NCBI RefSeq assembly: GCF_003065365.1
Contig: NZ_CP023276.1
Location: 372,001 to 436,000, forward strand
Length of the DNA stretch: 64,000 nt
From: Polynucleobacter difficilis
Lineage (GTDB): Bacteria > Pseudomonadota > Gammaproteobacteria > Burkholderiales > Burkholderiaceae
Reading direction: 5' to 3'
Shown: one piece after another, positions 51,127-58,241 of the stretch
Layout: each line of letters opens with the position of its first letter
Position numbering within the stretch: the first letter of the stretch is position 1
Notes under the pieces: generated by a model
The model's database searches: none
What the model was told of the DNA's origin: nothing
Seen by the model: only the letters and a program-made list of their open reading frames with translations
Position numbers and translations under genes: made by a program

Positions 51127-52680
51127 ATGGCTGAAGAAAAACCGCTATTTCTAATTGACGTTGATCGTGCGATCGAGGGGCTGCTCTCGTCTTCCCCGGT
51201 CAATGGCGACGCGGGATCAGCCAGAGTGCAGTCTATGGTGATGTACAGCGTTGATTTGGCAAATGCCCTTGACGGAGCTGGGCTAGATGCATTAAGTGGA
51301 TTCGCCAATGCCTTGTCCGAGAGTTTTGTTGCCAATCGGCCCCAAGCATTTTTGTTAATTCCAGAGTTAATTACTTTAGTCAATGCAGAAGCGGCGTTGA
51401 TTCATCCGTCTAGCAGCACCCAGGCGCCAGTCAGTCTTGAGCGCTTAAATCAGGCCAAAGCCGATTTCGAGAAAAAATTAAGCCAATTAAAAGAGGGCGT
51501 ACCCATTTCGACGGAGCCATTGTCAATTGCTACCCCGCCGTCTGATGTGATGGTAGAGAAAGTGGAGCCGCAGGCTTCGCAAATGGCGCCCATCGATGAA
51601 GATGAATACGTTGATGAATTTCCGAATCAGGAATTTTCTTCGGAGCTCAAACAGCGCTTGCGTGCATTCGAAAAGCCCGCAGAGCCTCAAGCTCAATCAG
51701 CAGCAGCTCAATTTGCAGCAGACGAACGCAGGGATTTTGAGTCGGCTGGCAATGAAGACCACGCTGTTCGTGACCTCAATCGGCTTTTTACGCCACGGCA
51801 AGATTCGCCGCCCGCCGTTATGCCAGGGGCTGCGCCAAAAGCATTTTCAATGCCCGAGGGAGCGCCCAAGCCGATTGATCGGGCAAGTACCTTTGATTAC
51901 TCGGCCCACACACGGTATCACGATCGGCATTACGTTTTAGACCGCGCAAGCAATTTGAATCGACTACAAAAAGCCCGTAGCTTAGCTGGTCAGGGGCAAA
52001 GTTGGAGCGGGGTTGAGCTCGACTTTGTACTGAGCAAAGAGCAGGATGAGTTAATCCATGTAGGGCAGCAATCGTTACGGCATATTTTTGATAATTTGAC
52101 GGATGAGCTTTTAATTGATGAGGTGTATGCCGATGCAGACATAGCCCAGCAACTTCTCACGATTCTCAGTATTTTGCCGCCATGCCCCAGTATTTTTGCG
52201 GTTCAGCAAGGGTTGATGATCTTCATCGACCTCGATCACATTTCCTTATCGCAAGAGCACCTGTTGGCAGTGGGAAGCATGATGGCTGAAATCGGTGGCT
52301 CTTTAGAGGTGCATCACGAAGGCGTCCGTTTATCGTGCCCATCGAGTCTCTTACGAATGCCGATGGCGTATTTTTCACGCCATGGAAATTACTATGCTGT
52401 GTCGGCGATTCAATACTTAGGTGAAGAGCAACTGGACAAAGCCTCTGACTCTAAAGTGGATTCGATTGGTGAAATCATTCATCCAGCCAGAAAGATTGCG
52501 GTCCGCGCTGGACTCGAGACCTACTGGCTGTATGCCCACGAATTTTTGGGCGTGGAAAACATGAATATCCATCAAAATATTCCTGCGGTCTTGGATCGAC
52601 CCCATTGGCTTGCTGGCGTTGCTCTGGATGGGGCCAATAACGTCTATTCTTGGGTTGCGCTCGAGAGGTACATCAAATAA
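51127..52680 (+). CDS. degenerate CheA/ChpA-like protein without catalytic motifs
   Basis: The 517-residue protein ends in a CheW-like P5 domain: AYFSRHGNYYAVSAIQYLGEE, a linker, then GLETYWLYAHEFLGVENMNIH, AVLDRPHWLAGVAL and DGANNVYSWVALERYI, which follow the CheA P5 order. Before it, IGGSLEVHHEGVRLSCPSSLL matches the end of the CheA ATPase domain, but N, G1 and F boxes are missing. The N-terminal 95 residues are helical, yet lack HxxKGxA, so no phosphorylatable histidine is seen. A proline/alanine-rich linker joins the parts. I infer a scaffold protein that no longer phosphorylates. Confidence 0.7.
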   Translation: MAEEKPLFLIDVDRAIEGLLSSSPVNGDAGSARVQSMVMYSVDLANALDGAGLDALSGFANALSESFVANRPQAFLLIPELITLVNAEAALIHPSSSTQAPVSLERLNQAKADFEKKLSQLKEGVPISTEPLSIATPPSDVMVEKVEPQASQMAPIDEDEYVDEFPNQEFSSELKQRLRAFEKPAEPQAQSAAAQFAADERRDFESAGNEDHAVRDLNRLFTPRQDSPPAVMPGAAPKAFSMPEGAPKPIDRASTFDYSAHTRYHDRHYVLDRASNLNRLQKARSLAGQGQSWSGVELDFVLSKEQDELIHVGQQSLRHIFDNLTDELLIDEVYADADIAQQLLTILSILPPCPSIFAVQQGLMIFIDLDHISLSQEHLLAVGSMMAEIGGSLEVHHEGVRLSCPSSLLRMPMAYFSRHGNYYAVSAIQYLGEEQLDKASDSKVDSIGEIIHPARKIAVRAGLETYWLYAHEFLGVENMNIHQNIPAVLDRPHWLAGVALDGANNVYSWVALERYIK

Positions 52681-53369
52681 TGCGTGGCTTTCGGGTTCCG
52701 CTTTGTATTGGCTTACTACACTGGTTCTTGGCGATTTCAGCCCAGGCCGCACTGACGCCGGACTTAGAGGCTTCAATTAAGCGCTACATTCAAAAAAGCC
52801 CTAGCGTCAACGGCTTGCGAGTGGAGGTTCAGTTGATTGAGCCCAATCAGGTGATTCCACCCTGCATCGGCGGCTCGATTGAGATCATCACGCCCCCCGG
52901 CGTCCGGTTGTGGGGCAGAAGTTCCCTGCAATTGCGCTGCGCCAAGGCCTCGTGGATGGTGAATGTGCCATTAAATATCCGTGCGTACGGCGATTATGTG
53001 GTGGCTAGTCGCTATCTCCCTTTCGGGCAAAAGCTGGAAAGTGGCGATATTCGGGTGATTGAGGGCGATTTAAGTATCCTGCCCGACGATGTCTTGAGAA
53101 CGCCTCGGGCAGCCTTTGATAAGGTTTTGGGTCGCCCACTGCAAATGGGTGCCCCGATTGGGCTAAACGATTTAAAGGAATCTGCCGTAATCAAATCAGG
53201 AGACCCTGTTTTGATCCAGTTGGTCGGCAAGGGCTTTCAGGTATCGGGTGAAGGAACCGCGCAAAGCTCTGGCATGGTTGGTGATATGGTGCGGGTGCGC
53301 CTGATGGATGGCCAGACCTTGCAGGGTAGGGTATTAAGACCAGGCGTGGTTGGGGTTAATATAGAGTGA
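52680..53369 (+). CDS. flgA: flagellar P-ring assembly chaperone FlgA
   Basis: The 229-residue periplasmic chaperone has a signal peptide ending near ISAQA and a C-terminal SAF domain with ASRYLPFGQKLESGDIRVIEGDL and RTPRAAFDKVLGRPLQMGAPI. The frame opens at 52650, but ATG 52680 overlaps the stop of the CheA-like gene by one base and fits the signal peptide. No flgB-type genes follow, so rod and ring genes lie elsewhere. Confidence 0.9.
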   Translation: MRGFRVPLCIGLLHWFLAISAQAALTPDLEASIKRYIQKSPSVNGLRVEVQLIEPNQVIPPCIGGSIEIITPPGVRLWGRSSLQLRCAKASWMVNVPLNIRAYGDYVVASRYLPFGQKLESGDIRVIEGDLSILPDDVLRTPRAAFDKVLGRPLQMGAPIGLNDLKESAVIKSGDPVLIQLVGKGFQVSGEGTAQSSGMVGDMVRVRLMDGQTLQGRVLRPGVVGVNIE

Positions 53370-53411
53370 GTAGTGACTTACTTTATGCGGTACAGTAGCA
53401 TTTAGGAGCAG

Positions 53412-53428
53412 TTGGCTTGTAAAATGCA
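53412..53428 (+). promoter_or_regulatory. sigma-54 promoter candidate before flgM
   Basis: TTGGCTTGTAAAATGCA has GG at 53414-53415 and GC at 53426-53427, the exact 12-base -24/-12 spacing, with TGGC and TGCA matching the consensus. The expected start of transcription, about 53439, leaves a 16-base leader with ribosome site CAGGAGA before ATG 53455. rpoN is in the same window. Confidence 0.7.
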
Positions 53429-53454
53429 GGTAAAGCAGTAAACAGGAGAAGACG

Positions 53455-53790
53455 ATGAAGATTAATGAGAATGCACCACTGATTCCGCCACAGTCCGGAG
53501 TGGGTAAAGCCACCCCAGGTTCGAACTCGTCCGCTGTAAATCAATCTTCTGCCAAAGCGACTGCTGAAGCGGTTCCGGGCCCAGCGGTTAATCTGGATAT
53601 TAGTTTGACCGCTAAATTGGCTGAAGTGCAAAGCGATTCCAAAGCCAACAAAGCAAGTGACCAGGCCTTAATCGAAAAACTGCGTGCCAAGGTTGCTGCA
53701 GGTGAATTCGAAATCGATTACAAACAAATCTCCCAAGCCATGCTCAAGGATGTGGTTGCTGCGATTGGCCAAAAGCCAAACAGCATCTAA
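53455..53790 (+). CDS. flgM: anti-sigma-28 factor FlgM
   Basis: The 111-residue protein has a disordered, serine- and alanine-rich N-terminal half (MKINENAPLIPPQSG) and the conserved C-terminal FliA-binding part ALIEKLRAKVAAGEFEIDYKQISQAML. It holds FliA (encoded at 56697-57386) inactive until the hook is complete and FlgM is exported. A sigma-54 promoter candidate lies just upstream and the FlgN-like gene follows, the usual flgM-flgN pair. Confidence 0.9.
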   Translation: MKINENAPLIPPQSGVGKATPGSNSSAVNQSSAKATAEAVPGPAVNLDISLTAKLAEVQSDSKANKASDQALIEKLRAKVAAGEFEIDYKQISQAMLKDVVAAIGQKPNSI

Positions 53791-53837
53791 GTCGCGCTCG
53801 ATCCTGCAGGCAACGCTCACCACGCGTTCACCCCACT

Positions 53838-54251
53838 ATGACCGATTTCACCGGCACAATGCCATTTGATGCATTGCATGCATTTCTAGAAAAAATTGAT
53901 ACTGCTGTTCGGGACTTGCGTTCCGCCCTCGAGGCCAATGACATGGATCGCTTGCCAGCCGCGCTTGAGCTCACCAATGCGGCTTTAGAGTCGATCAATG
54001 GGTATCCCGGCGGCGCAGAAAAACTCAGAGGAGATATTAATCAATTCCCAGAAGATCAAAAAGAGCAGTTATTAAACTTGCTCAATGAAACGTCCACCAA
54101 CCACCAAATCAATGGCGATCTAATACGCCTTGCGATGCAGCGCAGCGCTGCCATGCAGTCCTTTATTGCGCAGCAAGCCCCGGGCGCAACCTATGGCAGC
54201 GACGGCGGCGTTCCTGGCTCGGTTGGTGGGGTATTATCCCGCAAGGTTTAG
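53838..54251 (+). CDS. flgN: FlgN-like flagellar export chaperone
   Basis: The 137-residue protein is mostly helical (ALHAFLEKIDTAVRDLRSALEAND, then LLNETSTNHQINGDLIRLAMQRSAAMQSFIAQ) with a glycine-rich tail. Length and position right after flgM fit FlgN, the chaperone for the hook-filament junction proteins. Sequence motifs in this family are weak, so the call rests largely on context. A GCCCG/CGGGC stem-loop follows at 54263-54279. Confidence 0.75.
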   Translation: MTDFTGTMPFDALHAFLEKIDTAVRDLRSALEANDMDRLPAALELTNAALESINGYPGGAEKLRGDINQFPEDQKEQLLNLLNETSTNHQINGDLIRLAMQRSAAMQSFIAQQAPGATYGSDGGVPGSVGGVLSRKV

Positions 54252-54299
54252 TAGGTATTCATGCCCGTCTAAGGCGGGCTTCCATGGGGTAAACATTCG

Positions 54300-54305
54300 T
54301 ATAAT
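54300..54305 (+). promoter_or_regulatory. TATAAT -10 candidate before the second PilZ gene
   Basis: ATTCGTATAATTGGGG holds a perfect -10 hexamer 21 bases before ATG 54326. It shares CGTATAATTG with the site at 45593-45603. No clear -35 is visible. A GCCCG/CGGGC stem-loop (54263-54279) just upstream separates it from flgN. Confidence 0.45.
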
Positions 54306-54325
54306 TGGGGTTTGCCCAAGCCCCA

Positions 54326-55129
54326 ATGGCGATTCTGCTTGATGGCGGCAAGGGGCCACTTGAACTGCAATCGATGCCATTTAAAATTTACCGACCCGAC
54401 GCTGGCGACATTGACCCTAAATACGCATTAGATAGTCGGTTTTTGTACAAAAACCTGGAAAAATTCTTTTCCCCAGCCCCAGTTTCCGCCATCTTCAATA
54501 CCAAATCGTCACAATTGCTGCCAGTAAGTGTGGATGGCATCGACGCTAAAACGGGCTTTAAGTTCAAGGTGGAGGAGCCCCCTAAAAATGGGGTCCACGC
54601 ATTCATCAGCGACCCTTGTATTTTTGTATCTGGCCTTGAGCTGGGTAAATTGCAATTTCCGATGCAGGGATTGAGGCTACTCGATAACGGATTACTGGCA
54701 TGCGATATCCCCAAAGCAGTTAATTTAATCCAGCGCCGCGATGATTTTAGGGTTCCCGCCCCGCCCGATAGGGCATTTAAGGCCTTGATTTATTTCAGTG
54801 TCGGCAAGGAAATGATTGCAGACATTATTGATATTTCCGATAAAGGCATTCAGTTTGATTTGCGCCTCGGTGCCACCGAGCTGGAGGTCGGGACCATTTG
54901 GACCAGTTGCACCTTAGAGCGATTGCAAGCGCGAACCGCCAAGTTTGATCTCATCATCCGAAATGTCAGACCGAGCCTATTAGAGGAGTCGCGAGTCCGG
55001 GTAGGGTGCGAGTTATATCAGCCTACGCGCTTGAATCTAAATGAGTTTGCCAGTACAAGGACGGCCATTCAGAGCTCCCGAGTCAACCATCGAATCAATT
55101 ATTGGTACCAAGATACCTCGTGGTGTTGA
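54326..55129 (+). CDS. YcgR-like PilZ protein (second copy)
   Basis: The roughly 267-residue protein has a YcgR-type N-terminal domain and a PilZ domain with QRRDDFRV and DISDKGIQFDLRLG, both c-di-GMP motifs intact. It shares LGATELEVG, LIIRNVRP, GCELYQP and the FASTRTAIQSSRV tail with the copy at 46057-46815. The start may be ATG 54326 or ATG 54374 (MPFKIYRPD). Near flgM-flgN and fliA it is likely a flagellar brake. Confidence 0.85.
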   Translation: MAILLDGGKGPLELQSMPFKIYRPDAGDIDPKYALDSRFLYKNLEKFFSPAPVSAIFNTKSSQLLPVSVDGIDAKTGFKFKVEEPPKNGVHAFISDPCIFVSGLELGKLQFPMQGLRLLDNGLLACDIPKAVNLIQRRDDFRVPAPPDRAFKALIYFSVGKEMIADIIDISDKGIQFDLRLGATELEVGTIWTSCTLERLQARTAKFDLIIRNVRPSLLEESRVRVGCELYQPTRLNLNEFASTRTAIQSSRVNHRINYWYQDTSWC

Positions 55130-55183
55130 TTTTCTGGCGCCAATTGTGACAAAACAGCAATGCGACGAGTATGGCTGGCAAAC

Positions 55184-55189
55184 TATAAT
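55184..55189 (+). promoter_or_regulatory. TATAAT -10 candidate before the Sel1 genes
   Basis: AACTATAATGG contains a perfect -10 hexamer 38 bases before ATG 55227. No convincing -35 is seen at the normal spacing. It is the third TATAAT-only candidate within this flagellar region. Confidence 0.4.
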
Positions 55190-55226
55190 GGTAATTATTT
55201 AATCATCTATTTTGGAGTTCGTTTCC

Positions 55227-55904
55227 ATGGGTTACGGCGCAATTGAATTAGGTCAGCTCAATATGCAAAAAGGCAAATTTGATGTTGCCTTTGATATTTT
55301 GTACGACTGTGCGGTCAACGACCAAAATGACGATGCCGTTTTCCTGATGACCAAAATGGTGTTCGACGGAAACCTCTCTCCGGAGCACATTGAAAAATTC
55401 TACGAATTGCAAAATGGACATACCAGCCTGGGTAATGGTTATGCGCTCTTTAATGTGGGCTTGATGCACGAGCGCGGCCTTGGCAAGGTGGCCCAGAATT
55501 ATAAAATTGCGGTCGAGTATTACCAAAAAGCGATTAAAGAAGAGGTAAAAGACGCTTACTGCAATTTAGGCAATATCCTTGCCCTCGGCTTAGGAATGGA
55601 GCAGGGGGTTCCAAGGGATGTAAAGATGGGCGTGAAGTACCTTGAAGTAGGGGCTGCAGAGGGAAGTCGGCAGTGCGCTTACACCTTAGGCTCACTCTAC
55701 GGTAAGGGTGAATTTATTCCGCAAGACCTTAAAAAAGCCTTCTACTATCTCTCGCTAGCAGCGCTGCAGGGGCATGATCAAGCAAAACGGGTGCTGCATA
55801 TTTTTGTACATAGCCATAAAGAAAACTATGACGAAGAGATGACGGCTGCGGAGTTGCAGTTTGGCAAGATACAAAATCTCCGCATGCTGTATAAGTGCAT
55901 GTAA
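55227..55904 (+). CDS. Sel1-repeat (TPR-like) protein, first tandem copy
   Basis: The roughly 225-residue protein is made of Sel1 repeats, for example ALFNVGLMHERGLGKVAQNYKIAVEYYQKA and CAYTLGSLYGKGEFIPQDLKKAFYYLSLAALQ, preceded by a TPR-like N-terminal pair. It has no signal peptide, so it is likely a cytoplasmic protein-protein adaptor. TTG 55212 is an in-frame alternative start. The next gene is a close paralogue, and both are near fliA. Confidence 0.85.
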   Translation: MGYGAIELGQLNMQKGKFDVAFDILYDCAVNDQNDDAVFLMTKMVFDGNLSPEHIEKFYELQNGHTSLGNGYALFNVGLMHERGLGKVAQNYKIAVEYYQKAIKEEVKDAYCNLGNILALGLGMEQGVPRDVKMGVKYLEVGAAEGSRQCAYTLGSLYGKGEFIPQDLKKAFYYLSLAALQGHDQAKRVLHIFVHSHKENYDEEMTAAELQFGKIQNLRMLYKCM

Positions 55905-55979
55905 ACGGCTGGCAATGGAGGTCCGTTTGACCTCATAGTTGCAGCCTGCTGTAGTATCCACACCTTTGATTGGCCCCCC

Positions 55980-56663
55980 ATGCAGTTTGATAATTCGCGC
56001 TTAGATATTGCTACCTTAAACCTTAGAAAGGGTAGATACGCTGCCGCATTCGAGATTTTCTTTGAGCTCGCGGTAAACGAATTCGATCAAGAGGCTCAAT
56101 TTGCTTTAACCAAGATGTGTTTTGATGGGCATCTTGATGCAGAGCAAATCCATAAGTTATTTACTTGGGTGAACTCCAACAGCAGCCTGGGCAATGGCTA
56201 TGCCCACTTTAATGTGGGCCTCATGCACGAGCGCGGTATGGGGGAGATTAAGCAAGATTACAAGACGGCGATTGAGTATTACGAGAAGGCAGTTAAAGAA
56301 GAGGTACACGACGCCTATTGCAATCTCGGCAATATCTATGCACTTGGTCTTGGTGAAGAACAAGGCATTCCAAGGGATATTTTTAAGGGCATTGCGTATT
56401 TGGCGGAAGGGGCCCAAGAGGGGAGTCGCCAAGCTGCGTACACTCTGGGCTGCTTATATGAAAAAGGGGAGTACATCCCTCAGGACCATAAAAAAGCCTG
56501 CTACTACCTGGTGCTCGCCACCTTACAAAAGCATGATCAAGCCCACCGGGTCTTGATTATGTTTCAGCACGCCCACAAAGGAAATTACGATCTCGAGTTT
56601 GATGCGGCTGAGGCGCAGTATGGAAAAATCCAGAACATGCGCAAACTGTATCGCTGCCTGTAA
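55980..56663 (+). CDS. Sel1-repeat (TPR-like) protein, second tandem copy
   Basis: The 227-residue paralogue of the gene at 55227-55904 has the same length and order of repeats: AHFNVGLMHERGMGEIKQDYKTAIEYYEKA and AAYTLGCLYEKGEYIPQDHKKACYYLVLA. The ends match as well (AEAQYGKIQNMRKLYRCL against AELQFGKIQNLRMLYKCM). This shows a tandem duplication with later divergence. It converges on fliA with 33 bases between. Confidence 0.85.
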   Translation: MQFDNSRLDIATLNLRKGRYAAAFEIFFELAVNEFDQEAQFALTKMCFDGHLDAEQIHKLFTWVNSNSSLGNGYAHFNVGLMHERGMGEIKQDYKTAIEYYEKAVKEEVHDAYCNLGNIYALGLGEEQGIPRDIFKGIAYLAEGAQEGSRQAAYTLGCLYEKGEYIPQDHKKACYYLVLATLQKHDQAHRVLIMFQHAHKGNYDLEFDAAEAQYGKIQNMRKLYRCL

Positions 56664-56696
56664 AGGGCTTACACAAACCAATACTGGGCTTTAATA

Positions 56697-57386
56697 CTAG
56701 GCCTTCAGCTTGGCCCGAATACGAATCATGCCTTGCGTATGAATTTGGCTAATGCGACCTGGGGTGATGTTCATCACCTGGGCAATTTCCCGATAGGAAA
56801 GGTCTTCCTGATAGTGAAGACCGAATACTAAGCGTTCATTTTCAGGTAATCCCTCAAGAATCACCGCAATGCGTTCGGCGAGCTGACTCATCGCAACCGC
56901 GCGCATTGGATCGGAATCCATGGCATCGGTGGGCAATAGATCATCGGATAGGTCATCCAGGGGCATCAGATGCACCATGTTGGCCATGATGGCGTGGTAT
57001 GCCTCGATCGTGATTTCAGCGCCCGTCGCGATTTCCTTTTCGGAGGGGTGCCGACCTAAGCTTTGCTCCAGTTTGCGCGTGACCTTCTCAATGCCTTCAA
57101 GTTCATCCCGCTGATTGCGGGGAAGAATGTCATTTTTTCGGCATGAATCATAAATTGCGCCCCGAATGCGAGTGCGGGCATAGGCCTCAAAGGCAAGGTT
57201 GGCTTGCGGCTCATACCGATTGAGGGCATCCAAAAGACCAGTCAGTCCTTCTTGAATCAGATCATCGACTTCGACGTTGGGCGGCAGTCGCGAGCAAATT
57301 TGATGGGCAATTCGCTTGACCAAGGGCAAATGCTGCTCGATTGCTTGATTTATATCGATCGACTGGGCGTAGGCAGATGGCTTCAA
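56697..57386 (-). CDS. fliA: flagellar sigma factor FliA (sigma-28)
   Basis: The 229-residue sigma factor transcribes late flagellar genes. Region 2 shows LVKRIAHQICSRLPPNVEVDDLIQEGLTGLLDAL and AYARTRIRGAIYD, and region 4 ends with LSYREIAQVMNITPGRISQIHTQGM. The start appears to be TTG 57386 (MKPSAYAQS). It is the last gene of the minus-strand flhA-flhF-flhG-fliA run and is opposed by FlgM (53455-53790). Confidence 0.95.
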   Translation of the reverse strand: MKPSAYAQSIDINQAIEQHLPLVKRIAHQICSRLPPNVEVDDLIQEGLTGLLDALNRYEPQANLAFEAYARTRIRGAIYDSCRKNDILPRNQRDELEGIEKVTRKLEQSLGRHPSEKEIATGAEITIEAYHAIMANMVHLMPLDDLSDDLLPTDAMDSDPMRAVAMSQLAERIAVILEGLPENERLVFGLHYQEDLSYREIAQVMNITPGRISQIHTQGMIRIRAKLKA

Positions 57387-57425
57387 TCACAACTCATTTT
57401 GTGGGGGCACTTCATTCTATGCGAC

Positions 57426-58241
57426 TTAGCTTGTGATGCGTGCAGAGATCGCCTTAAAAAATCCCATGGGCAACACAAACTCATGTGAATCCCCCTTGCT
57501 TACCGGGCTCCAGGTTAAATCATCGGGATCTTCCTCAACGCGCTCTGCGGTGAAGGCTTTGATCCACCCAATGAACTCCAGGGGCTGCTCTAGGGCAGAA
57601 AGCGAGGCGGTGTGGAGTTTCTCAAAGGCCTGCGAACCGGCGGCTTCATCTTCTCCGCCCACGATCAAGATCGAGAGCGGCTCATCCACTTGCAAAATCG
57701 CCATTTGACGAATCAGGACCATGGCTTTCTTGAGGGAGTCATGGTCGCTTGTCGTTACCAGAATGCGCTTAATGTTGCTGCCGTAATACGAAACAATGTT
57801 GGCTTGCGGATCAATTGTGGGAAAAATGATGTAGTCAATATCGATTTCATGGCTGACTAAACGTTGATCCAACTGCGGGTATTTGGCAAAGCGGTGGCTT
57901 ACCTCGGGACGCAATTTAACGCTGGTTGCATACCAAAAATTCTCTTCAACCGCTTTAATGCTTCTGGGCAAGTCAACGGAGCTGGTAAATACTTGTCCTA
58001 AGTCATAGCGAATGGGGTATAAAAACCCCGACATGGTTTTGCGCTCCGACAGCGCAATCTCATCAATCAGTAGTACTTTGTGCCCTAAGTGCTTTACATT
58101 CTGTGCGGTGCTATGACCGAGGTGAATGGTTGAATCGGCATCGAGGGTGCTCGCAATGCAAATCACCCGCGCCAACTCGGCGCCGAAGATCGTACGTAAG
58201 CCTGCCGCTTGATCTGTACTGCTGGTGGCTGCTGTGTTCAT
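57426..58241 (-). CDS. degenerate FlhG/MinD-like protein without Walker A
   Basis: The 271-residue protein stands exactly where flhG is expected, between flhF (four-base overlap) and fliA, and shows the ParA/MinD layout: VICIASTL for strand 1, HLGHKVLLIDE for strand 2, and IDYIIFPTI and IKRILVTTSDHDSLKKAMVLIRQM for the later strands. The P-loop GKGGVGKT is replaced by STLDADSTIHLG, so ATP binding in the normal way is unlikely. FlhG limits flagellar number by acting with FlhF and FlrA-type regulators. This version is probably a non-hydrolysing partner. Confidence 0.72.
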   Translation of the reverse strand: MNTAATSSTDQAAGLRTIFGAELARVICIASTLDADSTIHLGHSTAQNVKHLGHKVLLIDEIALSERKTMSGFLYPIRYDLGQVFTSSVDLPRSIKAVEENFWYATSVKLRPEVSHRFAKYPQLDQRLVSHEIDIDYIIFPTIDPQANIVSYYGSNIKRILVTTSDHDSLKKAMVLIRQMAILQVDEPLSILIVGGEDEAAGSQAFEKLHTASLSALEQPLEFIGWIKAFTAERVEEDPDDLTWSPVSKGDSHEFVLPMGFFKAISARITS

